Both the position numbers and the translations under genes were made by a program. Source: CAZPXZ01 sp965221505 (GTDB lineage Bacteria > Pseudomonadota > Alphaproteobacteria > Rhodobacterales > CAZPXZ01). From it: 64,000 bases of DNA. Each line of letters opens with the position of its first letter. Position 1 is the stretch's first letter. Below are positions 1 through 8,794 of this stretch, in pieces. The DNA lies in contig CBDCSI010000001.1 of NCBI GenBank assembly GCA_965221505.1, positions 248,001 through 312,000 on the forward strand, given 5' to 3'. Below the pieces are notes generated by a model. The model made no database searches, was not told the DNA's origin, and saw only the letters and a list, made by a program, of their open reading frames with translations.

Positions 1-314
1 GCCTCCGCGCCGGGGCGGCGGCAGGAGCGCGCGATCACCGCTCCCGTCGCGTCGTCGGTGTCCCGCGCCTCGCCCCAGGCTACCGTGAACCGGTAGCGCT
101 TCCGGCCGGCGGACACGAAGGCCGCGGTCTTCGTCGCCTCGCCGAAGGCGACCGGCAGCACGCCGGTCGCGAACGGGTCCAGGGTGCCCGCGTGGCCGGC
201 CTTGCGGCTGTCGAGCAGTCGTCGCAGGACTCCGACGCAAGCGGCCGACGTGATTCCCGGCGGCTTGTCGAGAACCAGCCAGCCGTCAGCCGTCGCGGCT
301 CGCTCCGCGTTCAT
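1..314 (-). CDS. truB: tRNA pseudouridine(55) synthase TruB, N-terminal part (runs off the left edge)
   Basis: TruB makes pseudouridine 55 in the T-loop of tRNAs. The reverse strand from the ATG at 314 reads MNAERAATADGWLVLDKPPG, then a motif KAGHAGTLDPFATGVLP that carries the catalytic Asp of the family (in GTLDP), and continues to the window edge with RYRFTVAWGEARDTDD. About 104 of the roughly 300 residues expected are present, so the gene is cut by the window and is not necessarily broken. The ATG overlaps the end of rbfA by 29 bases, which suggests translational coupling. It is the last visible gene of the rimP-nusA-ylxR-infB-rbfA-truB run, a standard translation and transcription operon. 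Confidence 0.95.
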   Translation of the reverse strand, partial: MNAERAATADGWLVLDKPPGITSAACVGVLRRLLDSRKAGHAGTLDPFATGVLPVAFGEATKTAAFVSAGRKRYRFTVAWGEARDTDDATGAVIARSCRRPGAE

Positions 315-666
315 CCCCGTTCTCGGCGAGCAGCCGGCCGATGCGGTCGAACCGGTCGTAGGAGGGGTCCGGAACGAACCGGAGCCTCGGCGCGAATTTG
401 CGCTGGGCGGCGCGTTGCAGCGGGCCGCGGTTGCGCTCCAGCGCCTGCCCGGCCGCTTCCGCGCCGACGCCTCCGAGCGGCAGGAAGAACACCGTCGCCT
501 CCCGCAGGTCGGGGCTGACCCGAACTTCCGTGACGGTGATGGAGTTGCGGGTCAATTCCGGATCCGGAATTTCGCGGCGAAGCAGGATTTCGCCCAGCGT
601 GCGGCGGATGGCCTCTCCGACCCGCTGTTGCCGGCGGCTCGCGGGACGGCCGTTGCGAGTCGACAA
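286..666 (-). CDS. rbfA: 30S ribosome-binding factor RbfA
   Basis: RbfA is a small KH-like protein that binds immature 30S subunits and helps 16S rRNA maturation, including cold adaptation. The 126-residue product has the typical start RRQQRVGEAIRRTLGEIL and the core ITVTEVRVSPDLREATVFF, and it ends with a PDPSYDRFDRIGRLL segment. The length fits the family. The only start that gives the full N-terminus is TTG at 666, preceded on the minus strand by a GGGAGAGGG stretch. It sits 33 bases behind infB and overlaps truB. The identification rests on sequence and on this conserved gene order. Confidence 0.93.
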   Translation of the reverse strand: MSTRNGRPASRRQQRVGEAIRRTLGEILLRREIPDPELTRNSITVTEVRVSPDLREATVFFLPLGGVGAEAAGQALERNRGPLQRAAQRKFAPRLRFVPDPSYDRFDRIGRLLAENGDERGASRDG

Positions 667-699
667 GTAACCCTCTCCCGTGGACGCCGGCGGACCGGG

Positions 700-3273
700 C
701 TACAGCGAACGCGTGATTTCCTCGGTCTGGAACAGTTCGATCACGTCGCCCTGGCGAACGTCCTGGTAGTTGCGCAGCGACATGCCGCATTCGTTGCCGG
801 TGTTCACTTCCGCCGCGTCGTCCTTGAACCGCTTCAGGGTCGCCAGGGCGCCGGTGTATTGCACGATCCCGTTCCGGACCAGACGCACCCTCGCGTTTCG
901 CTTCGCCGTGCCCGAGGTGACGCGGCAGCCGGCGACGGAGCCGACCTTGCTGACGCGGAAGACCTCCAGCACCTCCGCCCGGCCGAGTTCGGTCTCGCGA
1001 ATCTCGGGCGCCAGGAGGCCGGACGCGAGGCCGCGCACCTCGTCCAGCAGCTCGTAGATGATGGAATGGAAGGAAATTTCGACGTCGAACCGGGACGCGG
1101 CCAGTTTGGCCTGCGCGTTCGGACGCACGTTGAAGCCGATGACGCGGGCCCCGGAGGTCGACGCGAGCGTCACGTCCGATTCGCTGATCGCGCCGACGCC
1201 GGCATGGACGACGTGGACCTTGACGTCCTCGTTGCCGATCTTGGCGAGCGCCTCGACGATGGCTTCGGTCGAGCCGTGGACGTCGGCCTTGATCACGACG
1301 GCCAGATACTCGTGGCTGTCGCTTTGCCCGAACGCGTCGACCCCGCGCCGGATCACCGGCGCGAGCTTGGTCCGCCGGGCGTTCTCCGAACGGTATTCCG
1401 CGATCTCCCGGGCGCGGGCCTCGGAATCCACCACCACGAACCGGTCGCCGGCCTCGGGGGTTCCGTTGAGCCCGTCGACTTCCACCGGCATGGACGGCGC
1501 GGCTTCGCCGAGCAGTTTGCCCCGCTCGTCCCGAAGGGAGCGCGCGCGGCCCCAGTGCGATCCGATCACGAACACGTCGGACTTGCGCAAGGTGCCGCGC
1601 TGCACCAGAAGCGTCGCGACCGGGCCGCGCCCCTTGTCGAGGCGGGCCTCGACGACGGCGCCCTCGGCCGGGCGGTCCGGATTGGCCGAGAGGTCGAGAA
1701 GGCTCGCCTGCAGGGAGACGGTTTCGAGGAGCGCGTCGATTCCCTGGCCGGTCTTCGCGGAAACCTCCACGTCGAGCGCGTCGCCGCCGCGCTCTTCGAC
1801 GATGACTTCCTTGCGCAGCAGGCCGTCCCGGACGCGGTCCGGATTGGCGTCGTCGAGGTCGATCTTGTTGATCGCGACCACCATGGGCACGCCTGCGGCC
1901 CGCGCGTGGTCGATCGCCTCCTCGGTCTGCGGCATCAGGCCGTCGTTGGCCGCGACCGCGAGGATCACCAGGTCGGTGACCCCGGCGCCCCGGGCCCGCA
2001 TCGAACTGAACGCCTCGTGTCCGGGCGTATCCAGAAACGTGATCGGACCGTGCTTGGTCTCGACCCGGCTGGCGCCGATGTGCTGGGTGATGGCGCCGGC
2101 CTCGCCGGCTGCGATATCGCTCTGCCGGATGGCGTCGAGCAACGAGGTCTTCCCGTGGTCTACGTGGCCCATCACGGTCACCACCGGCGCCCGCGGCTGC
2201 AGGCTCTCCGGCGCGTCGGCGTCCCCCTCGAGTCCGATCTCGATGTCCGACGCCGACACCCGCTGCGGCCGATGGCCGAACTCCCGCACGATCAATTCCG
2301 CGGTGTCTCCGTCGAGCACGTCGTTGATGGTCGTGATCTGGCCGAGCGAGAACAGCTTGCGGACGACTTCGCTCCCCGGCTCCGCCATTCTGAGCGCCAG
2401 ATCCTGCACCGTGATGGCGTCCGGTATCTGCACGTCCCGATGCACCCGGATGCGTTGCGCCTCGCCGCCGCGGTCCCGCTGCCGGGCGCGGCGCTCGCGG
2501 TCCTTGCGCCGGCGATACTTGGCCAGCGAGTCCTGCCGCGCTTCGCTGCCGACGCTGTTGATGAGTTCGCGACTGCGGACGCGTCCGCCGCGGGTTCTGG
2601 CCTCCCGGCCGCTGCGTCCGCCGGGACGGCGGCCCTGCTTGCGTCCGGCCGGCTTGTCCTCCGTCTCGGTCGTGCCCGGAGGCGTCACGGTCACCCCCGG
2701 CCGCGTCTCCTGCGGCTTGGGCTTGGCCGGTTGCGTCCGGGGCGTCGCGCCGGACTCCTTTCGCCTGGCCGCGCCGTCCTCCCGAGAATCCGCCGGCCGC
2801 GTCGCGGACGCATCCGCCGACGGCGCGCCGGCGTCCTGCGGCGTCGCCGGCGCCGGAGCCTCTACCCCGGCCTGCGCCTCCGCCGCCTTCTGTCGCTCCT
2901 CCTGCGCGGCGCGCCGTTCCGCCTCGATTTCCGCCTGCCGGGCGCGTTCCGCTTCTGCGCGCTCCTGCTCCCGCTTCCGGCGTTCCTCGTCCTGCAGGGC
3001 GATCTGGCGCTTCGTCTCCAGGAGCTTTTTCGCCCGGGTCTCCAGACTGTCGTGGTCGTCCTCGACCGGACTGCGTCCCCGGCTCGCCGCGTCCTGCGCA
3101 GCGTCCTGGGCCGGCTGCGAGTCGGCCTGCGCGGACGCGGGCTTGCGGGCGCTCTTCCAGGCGGTCATGCCCGCACCGAGCGGGCCGCCCCTGCGGCGCG
3201 CCCGCCGACGGCCGGTCAGCGGGGGTGCTGCGGGCGTGGGCGCGTCGACGTCTGTGCCGTCTTGTCGGGTCAT
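700..3273 (-). CDS. infB: Translation initiation factor IF-2
   Basis: IF-2 is the GTPase that brings fMet-tRNA to the 30S subunit. The 857-residue protein has a low-complexity, charged N-terminal third (a basic start, then a Glu/Arg/Ala-rich probable helix at about residues 75-135, then Pro/Ala-rich linker). The IF-2 N-terminal helical domain follows at about 275-350, and then the G domain: GHVDHGKT at 369-376, DTPGHEAF near 417 and the NKID motif near 471. The C-terminal beta-barrel and fMet-tRNA-binding domains reach the end, and the length is normal. The ATG at 3273 has an AAGGAAG sequence about 8 bases upstream. It lies 23 bases after ylxR. Confidence 0.97.
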   Translation of the reverse strand: MTRQDGTDVDAPTPAAPPLTGRRRARRRGGPLGAGMTAWKSARKPASAQADSQPAQDAAQDAASRGRSPVEDDHDSLETRAKKLLETKRQIALQDEERRKREQERAEAERARQAEIEAERRAAQEERQKAAEAQAGVEAPAPATPQDAGAPSADASATRPADSREDGAARRKESGATPRTQPAKPKPQETRPGVTVTPPGTTETEDKPAGRKQGRRPGGRSGREARTRGGRVRSRELINSVGSEARQDSLAKYRRRKDRERRARQRDRGGEAQRIRVHRDVQIPDAITVQDLALRMAEPGSEVVRKLFSLGQITTINDVLDGDTAELIVREFGHRPQRVSASDIEIGLEGDADAPESLQPRAPVVTVMGHVDHGKTSLLDAIRQSDIAAGEAGAITQHIGASRVETKHGPITFLDTPGHEAFSSMRARGAGVTDLVILAVAANDGLMPQTEEAIDHARAAGVPMVVAINKIDLDDANPDRVRDGLLRKEVIVEERGGDALDVEVSAKTGQGIDALLETVSLQASLLDLSANPDRPAEGAVVEARLDKGRGPVATLLVQRGTLRKSDVFVIGSHWGRARSLRDERGKLLGEAAPSMPVEVDGLNGTPEAGDRFVVVDSEARAREIAEYRSENARRTKLAPVIRRGVDAFGQSDSHEYLAVVIKADVHGSTEAIVEALAKIGNEDVKVHVVHAGVGAISESDVTLASTSGARVIGFNVRPNAQAKLAASRFDVEISFHSIIYELLDEVRGLASGLLAPEIRETELGRAEVLEVFRVSKVGSVAGCRVTSGTAKRNARVRLVRNGIVQYTGALATLKRFKDDAAEVNTGNECGMSLRNYQDVRQGDVIELFQTEEITRSL

Positions 3274-3296
3274 GGGTTCGCTTCCTTACGTTGCGT

Positions 3297-3917
3297 CTAG
3301 GATAGTCCAAATCCCGCATCTTCGCAGGCTGCGGCGGAACGCTCCGGCCGGAACCCGACAAGACGATTTGCGTCGCGCAGGATCGATGCGACGTTTCCGC
3401 CCGGCTCCACCGCCGCGTGCACCGTGCGCGGTCGGGAGAACAGGGAACCGATTTCGCTCGCCGTCAGGCAACCGACCCTCGGGGCGCCGGGTTGCAGCGA
3501 GCGCAGACGGCCCAGCCCGTCCGGGGCGCCGTCCGCCGCTTCCAGCACGGCGCCGACGGCCTTGCCGCAGAGCCGCTGGCGCGTCTTCTCGAACCCGGCC
3601 ACCAGCCGACCGGACTTGCGCGCGATGCCGAGGGACTCCAGCAGCCGGCGGGCCAGCGCGGCTTCCGTCCGGTCGGCAAGGTCGGGCTGCCGACGCAGGG
3701 CGGGGCTGCGGAGGGCATGCGCGAAGAGTCCTCGCCGGACCGCCGTTTCCACCAGGTCGCGCCGGGCGCCGATCCAGGCGCCGCGCCCGGGGAGCTTCTC
3801 CGCCGCGTCCGGCACCACGACGCCGTCCGGGCTCAGCACGAATCGGACCAGGCGATCGCGGGATCCGCTTCGGCGCGTCACCAGGCAGCGCCGGATCGGC
3901 TCGCTGCGATCGCGCAC
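3297..3917 (-). CDS. ylxR: YlxR-type RNA-binding protein fused to an L7Ae-like domain
   Basis: The 206-residue product starts with a YlxR (DUF448) domain: RRCLVTRR, then RFVLSPDGVVVPDAAEKLPGRGAW, and a further basic segment to about residue 85. It continues with an L7Ae-like domain (RLLESLGIARKSGRLVAGFEKTR and the Gly/Ala-rich part after it). This two-domain form next to nusA and infB is usual in alphaproteobacteria and is thought to bind nucleic acid. The exact role is not established. The start is GTG at 3917, with a GGGGAAG sequence just upstream. It is 34 bases behind nusA and 23 bases ahead of infB. The final 30 residues look like a family-specific tail. Confidence 0.85.
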   Translation of the reverse strand: MRDRSEPIRRCLVTRRSGSRDRLVRFVLSPDGVVVPDAAEKLPGRGAWIGARRDLVETAVRRGLFAHALRSPALRRQPDLADRTEAALARRLLESLGIARKSGRLVAGFEKTRQRLCGKAVGAVLEAADGAPDGLGRLRSLQPGAPRVGCLTASEIGSLFSRPRTVHAAVEPGGNVASILRDANRLVGFRPERSAAACEDAGFGLS

Positions 3918-3951
3918 CCGTCTTCCCCGGGTCAGTTGCGCACCCCGGCGA

Positions 3952-5667
3952 TTACGCGGCCTCGGCGGGGGAATCCCCGGCGCCGTCCGACGCGCCGCCG
4001 TCCGGCGAATCGTCGTCGGGAGCGTCCTCGTCCGGAGAATCGCCGGATCCGAACACCTGCTCGACGGTGAAGTATCCGGCGCGAACCCGCGCGTTCATGA
4101 TGATGGTGTCGATGTCCTCCTCCGGCAGGTTGAACCGGGAGAGGATGCCGACCCGGCGGCGAATGCGACCGGCGACCCGCACCTCGTCGCCGCAGATCTC
4201 GTCGGTGGTCAGGTCGGCGAAATGCTTCAGCGTCCGGATCACGGGTTCCCTCTTCGAGCGGTCTTCGTGCCGCGCGATGGCCTCGATGTGTTCGATGTCG
4301 AAATTGCACTCCAGGAGAAATTCGAGCAGGTCGTCTTCCATGCCCAGTTCCCGCAGCGCGGCAAATCTCGCGGATTCCTCCTCGTCCAGGCACTGGCGCG
4401 CAACCGCCTGGATGGCTTCTACCCGCGCCGGATCCAGCCCGTCGACCCCGGCGAAGTCGTCCGGGTCCGCCTCTTCGAGGTCCTCGAGGTTGCGCATGCC
4501 GCTCGAGTTCAGGATCATCGCTTCCTGTTCGTCGACGCCGAGCCGATCCATGAACAGCCGGATCCGCTCTTCCCGCTCGGTCGCCTCCATGGCCGAGAAC
4601 TCGTCCTCGGGAATGATGGAGATCTGCCAGCCGGTGAGGCGGGAGGCGAGCCGGACGTTCTGTCCGCGCCGGCCGATCGCCTTGCTCTGGTTGTCGTCCT
4701 CCGGCGGCACGATCACCTTGGCGGACTTCTGCTCCTCGTCGAGTATGACGTCCACCACCCGCGCCGGCTGCAGCGCCGAGGTGATGAAGGCTTCCGGGTC
4801 CGCCGACCACGGAATCACGTCGATGCGCTCGCCGTGCAATTCGTTGACGATCGTCTGCACCCGCGAGCCGCGCATGCCGACGCAGGCCCCGACCGGATCG
4901 ATCGACGCGTTGTTGGAAATCACCGCGATCTTGGCCCTGGAGCCGGGATCCCGCGCGATCCCGCGGAACTCGATGGTGCCCTCGTACACCTCCGGGACCT
5001 CCTGGGCGAAGAGCTTGCGCATGAAATGCGGCGAGGATCTGGACAGGAGCACCTGCGGGCCCGGGTTCTCGTTCTGGACCTCGACGATCAGCGCCCGGAC
5101 CCGGTCGCCGACCCGGAAACTCTCCCGCGGGATCGACTGGTCGCGGCGCATGACCGCCTCGCCGCGCTGGACGTCGAGGATGACGTTTCCGCGCTCGACC
5201 AGCTTCACCGTGCCGGTGACGATGTCCCCGACGCGGTCCTTGAACTCCGCGTACTGGCTCTCGCGCTCGGCCGCCCGCATCCGCTTGTGCATGGTCTGCT
5301 TGCCGGCCTGGGAGCCGGCCCGGTCGAGGCCGGCCAGCGGCAGTTCGGTCCGGATGGTGCCGCCGATTTCCGCATCCGGATCTTGGCGGCGGGCGGATTT
5401 CAGGTCGATCTGCGTGTAGACGTTGTCGACTTCCTCCACGACGTCCTGATGGCGGAACGCCCGGATCTCCCCCGTGTCGGGATCGATGCTGGCGCGAATG
5501 TCCTGCTGGGATCCGTAGACCGGGCGCAACGCCCGTTCCACGGTCTCCTCGATCGCCCGGAACACCGTCGCGCGATCGACGGACTTTTCGCGGGCGTAGG
5601 AGTCCGCGATCTGCAGCAATTCCAGCCGGTTCGCGCTGATGACCCCGGTCGGCGACAATTTGGCCAT
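3952..5667 (-). CDS. nusA: Transcription termination/antitermination protein NusA
   Basis: NusA binds RNA polymerase and nascent RNA and modulates pausing, termination and antitermination. The 571-residue protein has the N-terminal polymerase-binding domain, then an S1 domain (GDIVTGTVKLVERGNVILD), and two KH domains (IDPVGACVGMRGSRVQTIV and SKAIGRRGQNVRLASRLTG). C-terminal acidic repeats with helix-hairpin-helix character follow at about 360-500. The last 30 residues are an Asp/Pro/Ser-rich acidic tail. The ATG at 5667 is two bases after the rimP stop, so the two genes are probably coupled. In other bacteria NusA regulates this operon through the leader, and a leader hairpin is visible here ahead of rimP. 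Confidence 0.97.
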   Translation of the reverse strand: MAKLSPTGVISANRLELLQIADSYAREKSVDRATVFRAIEETVERALRPVYGSQQDIRASIDPDTGEIRAFRHQDVVEEVDNVYTQIDLKSARRQDPDAEIGGTIRTELPLAGLDRAGSQAGKQTMHKRMRAAERESQYAEFKDRVGDIVTGTVKLVERGNVILDVQRGEAVMRRDQSIPRESFRVGDRVRALIVEVQNENPGPQVLLSRSSPHFMRKLFAQEVPEVYEGTIEFRGIARDPGSRAKIAVISNNASIDPVGACVGMRGSRVQTIVNELHGERIDVIPWSADPEAFITSALQPARVVDVILDEEQKSAKVIVPPEDDNQSKAIGRRGQNVRLASRLTGWQISIIPEDEFSAMEATEREERIRLFMDRLGVDEQEAMILNSSGMRNLEDLEEADPDDFAGVDGLDPARVEAIQAVARQCLDEEESARFAALRELGMEDDLLEFLLECNFDIEHIEAIARHEDRSKREPVIRTLKHFADLTTDEICGDEVRVAGRIRRRVGILSRFNLPEEDIDTIIMNARVRAGYFTVEQVFGSGDSPDEDAPDDDSPDGGASDGAGDSPAEAA

Positions 5668-5669
5668 GG

Positions 5670-6209
5670 TCAGTGCTTCCTGTGTTTCCTCGCGGCGGGA
5701 CGTCGCCCGCCTGTTCCGGCGAAGGGCTCGAGCCGGGCCGAGGCGAGGGACGAGAACCGCAGCAGCGTCCCGCCCGCCTCGTCGTCCCGGATCTCGATCC
5801 AGGGACCGGCTTCCCGATCGGGAACCTCGTCTCGCACGCCGAGCAGCGTTCCCCGGAACCGCCGGCGTCCCGACTGCGGCGCCTGGATCTCGACGCGGAT
5901 CGCCGAGCCGGCGAAGGCGGAAAAGTCCTCCAGCCTCGTCAACGGCCGGTCGAGTCCGGGCGAAGAGACCTCGAGGGCGGGATCGCGGCCCGGGAAGAGC
6001 GCGTCGAGCGCCGGACGAACCGCCCGGCTCAGCCTCGCGCAGTCGTCCAGGTCGATGCTGCCCTCCCGTCTCTCGGCCATGATCTGTACTCGGGGCTCCT
6101 TCGAGTCGTGGCTTCGAACCCGCACCAGGTCCAGTCCGAGTTCCCGGGCCGTCGGCGTCACGCGCTCGGCGATCTCGCGGTCCAGTTCGGTTTTGGCGAC
6201 CAGGTGCAT
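5670..6209 (-). CDS. rimP: Ribosome maturation factor RimP
   Basis: RimP is needed for efficient 30S maturation. The 179-residue protein shows the two expected parts. The N-terminal alpha/beta domain contains VTPTARELGLDLVRVRSHDSK, IDLDDCARLSRAVRPALD and the signature VSSPGLDRPLT. An SH3-like C-terminal barrel with GRRRFRGTLLGV follows. The ATG at 6209 is the only start that gives a normal-length N-terminus (MHLVAKTELDREIAERVTP). The open frame continues upstream without family similarity, so that part is probably not coding. The ribosome-binding site is weak (AAGATCGCC before ATG). It is the first gene of the operon. Confidence 0.93.
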   Translation of the reverse strand: MHLVAKTELDREIAERVTPTARELGLDLVRVRSHDSKEPRVQIMAERREGSIDLDDCARLSRAVRPALDALFPGRDPALEVSSPGLDRPLTRLEDFSAFAGSAIRVEIQAPQSGRRRFRGTLLGVRDEVPDREAGPWIEIRDDEAGGTLLRFSSLASARLEPFAGTGGRRPAARKHRKH

Positions 6210-6230
6210 GGCGATCTTGATTCGGTCAAC

Positions 6231-6256
6231 AAAAAAGGCGGACCGCGCGGCCCGCC
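6231..6256 (-). terminator. Intrinsic terminator in the rimP leader
   Basis: On the minus strand, 6256 to 6237 reads GGCGGGCCGCGCGGTCCGCC, an almost perfect GC-rich stem-loop with one G-U pair, followed directly by six T residues (6236-6231). It lies between the predicted promoter at 6303-6331 and the rimP start at 6209, so transcripts must read through it. It could be an attenuator of the nusA operon or the end of a very short leader RNA. There is no T-run on the other side, so it works only for the minus strand. Confidence 0.75.
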
Positions 6257-6302
6257 GGACAGCCGGTCGCCACCCGACAGGGCGGCGCCACATGGCGCAC
6301 CG

Positions 6303-6331
6303 AGCATAGCCGGATAACGCGGAAAGCGCAA
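6303..6331 (-). promoter_or_regulatory. Predicted sigma-70 promoter for rimP-nusA-infB
   Basis: On the minus strand a TTGCGC box (6331-6326) is separated by exactly 17 bases from TATGCT (6308-6303). It points at the leader terminator and rimP. The start point would be near 6296, giving a leader of about 85 bases. Confidence 0.55.
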
Positions 6332-7436
6332 CCTTCGGCGCTGCAGCGGCCCCGCGTCGTCGCAGGCCGGGCTGCGAGCCGCAGGGACGGCGGTCCCGCC
6401 GTCGCGCGACCGGTCCCTCCGCAACCTCCCGGACGTCCCGGGCGGAGGCAGTGACGCCCGACCCGGCAGCGCTCTCTCCTCGTTCGTTTCGGCAGCCGGA
6501 GGCGTTCGTTCGGCTCTGCCCGTCTTCGCTCGGCCGTCGTCTCGACGGTACGGCGTCTCGGCTGGGGCTCGTGTTCGCCGGCGCGAGCTCGCATCCGGGC
6601 AGGGCCCGATTCGCATGCGCCTGCCGGCGGATGCGACCGGTCGGCTCCCGTGGCGCCGCCGAGGCCGGGCCGGGGCGGTCGTTACGGAAGGGCGCCTCCT
6701 CGCCGTGCCGATGCGCCGGAAGCGGCGATTTGCGCGAATCGATTCCGGTGCGTAGGGTGTCCGCCTGTCGCCCGGAGTCCGCGTGGGACCTGCGGGGGAC
6801 GCAGCAATAGGCGAGCCTGCCGGGTCGCACGGCGATTCGCCCGCGACGGCTCCCGCAGGCACGGCACACGTCGCGTCCGACTTCCGCTCCGCCGCCGGAG
6901 CGGATATCGAGGAGGACAAGAATGGCAAGACTCCACGCCCAGGTCGTTTGCCTTCGCCACGCCCCATCCTGCCCGGCAGCCGGGCAGGACGCGGACTTCC
7001 GCCTCTCGTCCCGCTGAACCCTTCCTGGAGGGGTCGGGTGACGCCCCGCATCGCAGCAGACCTCTCGCTCGCCGGTTCGTGCGGGTGCGAAGCGTCTTGC
7101 GGCGCGATCGCGGGACGAGCGGGCTTTCCGCACTGTCGCGGTCGGCACGAGCGGCGCAACCGCCGGGATCCGCAATTCCCACCGAATAGGCGACCGTCGA
7201 CTCCGTCTCTCGGCCCAATCTCCGAACTAATCCGTAACCCGTTGCAATAACGCACGTTTCGTTCCGTCCCGCGGTTCGTATCCGCCCCGGCCTGCCACCG
7301 CGGCGGCCCGGGCTCTTCGTCGTTCGGTCTTGAAGACCGGGGACGGGGCAGGCGCCGCAGAGCGGTCCCTTCGGCGTGGCCCGCCGCCCGGAGACGCTGC
7401 GACCGCGGAACGAGACGGCCGAGAGAGAGGGATCCC
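6332..7436. other. Non-coding stretch, about 1.1 kb, no gene recognised
   Basis: Open frames exist on both strands because the DNA is GC-rich, but none has a recognisable protein, a convincing start or conserved motifs. I found no tRNA-like arm, no rRNA and no repeat. The last 40 bases hold a purine-rich tract (GAGAGAGAG) that is the likely ribosome-binding region of the next gene. Confidence 0.5.
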
Positions 7437-8510
7437 ATGACTTCCGAAGAGGAGGCCGACGCTCCGTTCGTCGTACCCGTGACCCATGAGGCCTGGCTCA
7501 TGGCGCTCCTGCACGATCTGGCTCGCCTCGACGAGTTCCTTCGCCTGCACCTGCCGGGCAAGATGGTGGCCCAGTTCGCCGACTCGCTGCCCGAACCGTT
7601 GCCCGAACGGCACGTCACCCCCACGCTGAGGCAGCGCGTTTCCGATCAGGTGTATTGCCTGAAACTCAAGAAGCGGAAGGGCGTTCGGCCCGAACTCCTC
7701 GTCAACGTCGAACATCAGTCCACGATCGATCCGACCATGGCGCTGCGCACGAACGAGTACCAAGCTCCGGCGATGCGACGATGGGCGGTCCGCAACCCGG
7801 ACCTGGTTCCGCCCGTGATCGTCCTAGTTACGTATCACGGGGCGAAAAAGTGGGACGCCAAGCTGTCCGTCGAGGAGTTGACCCGCGCCACCGGCGCGAT
7901 CGCCGCCGCGCAAACCAGGCACCGGTATTTCGTCTGCGACCTCGCCCAGATGCAGGAGAGCGAGCGGGCGAGGGATCCGGTTCTGCGGGCGGGTCTGACG
8001 ATGCTGGTCCGCGCGTATCAGGGCGGCCTGACGGTCGACGAAATCGCGCGGTTGCTGAAGCCGTTTCCGTCCGGGAGCCAGTTGGAGAGAATGGCCTTCG
8101 CCTATATGATGAACCTGTGCGACAGCGAAGAGACGCTGCTCGAAGGGATCGCGAGGGCGAAGTCGAACAAGGGAGTGAACGTCATGGAGAGCGTCGCCGA
8201 GAAATTGCTGCGAAGGGGTAGGGAAGAAGGCGAGGCCAGCGTCAGGGCCGAGATGGAGAGCGTCGCCGAGAAATTGCTGCGAAGGGGCCGGGAAGAGGGC
8301 CGGGAAGAGGGCGAGGCCGAGGGCCGGGTCCGGATGCTGCTCTTGATGTTGAAGGGCCGCTTCGGGGAACTTCCGGCTACGGTCGTATCCAAGGTGAAGG
8401 CAGCGACCCCCGAACAGCTAGAGACGTGGGCGGCGGAACTGCACGACTCCAAGCGGGCCGAGAGCCTGTTTCGAGGGTGGGCCGGAAACGGCCGCTCTCC
8501 GGCTCACTGA
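7437..8510 (+). CDS. Rpn-family recombination-promoting nuclease / transposase_31-type protein
   Basis: The 357-residue product matches the Rpn (YhgA-like) family of PD-(D/E)XK nucleases that promote recombination and are often mobile. Visible features are an N-terminal HDLARLDEFLRLHLP, the nuclease core with SDQVYCLKLKK followed by ELLVNVEHQSTIDPTMALR (the E-x-Q pair of the fold), and YFVCDLAQM. A charged helical C-terminus contains MESVAEKLLRRGREEG twice, and the end LLMLKGRFGELPATVVSKVKAA resembles the C-terminal helix of the family (DUF4351-like). The start ATG lies after a GAGAGAGAGG tract. It stands alone between two core operons, which fits a mobile or selfish gene. Activity is inferred from the family. 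Confidence 0.8.
   Translation: MTSEEEADAPFVVPVTHEAWLMALLHDLARLDEFLRLHLPGKMVAQFADSLPEPLPERHVTPTLRQRVSDQVYCLKLKKRKGVRPELLVNVEHQSTIDPTMALRTNEYQAPAMRRWAVRNPDLVPPVIVLVTYHGAKKWDAKLSVEELTRATGAIAAAQTRHRYFVCDLAQMQESERARDPVLRAGLTMLVRAYQGGLTVDEIARLLKPFPSGSQLERMAFAYMMNLCDSEETLLEGIARAKSNKGVNVMESVAEKLLRRGREEGEASVRAEMESVAEKLLRRGREEGREEGEAEGRVRMLLLMLKGRFGELPATVVSKVKAATPEQLETWAAELHDSKRAESLFRGWAGNGRSPAH
8184..8287 (+). repeat. Tandem duplication inside the Rpn gene
   Basis: A 35-base sequence beginning ATGGAGAGCGTCGCCGAGAA occurs at 8184-8218 and again at 8253-8287 without a mismatch. The offset of 69 bases keeps the frame and gives a 23-residue duplication. The sequence after each copy (Glu/Arg-rich) is also similar. 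Confidence 0.9.
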
Positions 8511-8794
8511 TTCGCCGTCGCGTGCCGGGGTCGGTCCGCAACCCCGGCGCGAGGCCTCGACGCCATACGTCGGCGCAACCGACTTCGGAAAGCACCGAAA
8601 CCGGTCCTTCGCCGCCAACCGCGCCGAACGGACGCGAGCGCGCAACCGGGAGTTATCGCGCGTCGAGCGGGTTCGAAGTCGTCGACCTGCGCCGTCGACG
8701 CGGCGCGAAGCCGGACAGCCGGCGGAGTCGTGCGACGGCGTACGCCTGAATGGCCTGCGCCCCCTCGACCCCGCGTTTCGGTCGCGCCGTGCCG

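Noticed and set aside
184..5419. Very long plus-strand open frames (about 1040 and 1450 codons) opposite rbfA-infB-nusA
   Set aside because: They are antisense shadows of GC-rich codon use. The minus strand encodes recognisable infB, ylxR and nusA, and the plus-strand products are Arg/Pro/Ala-rich without domains.
6257..7436. A tRNA gene upstream of rimP, as in E. coli (metY)
   Set aside because: No T-arm or acceptor pairing was found on the minus strand, despite the terminator-like hairpin at 6231-6256.
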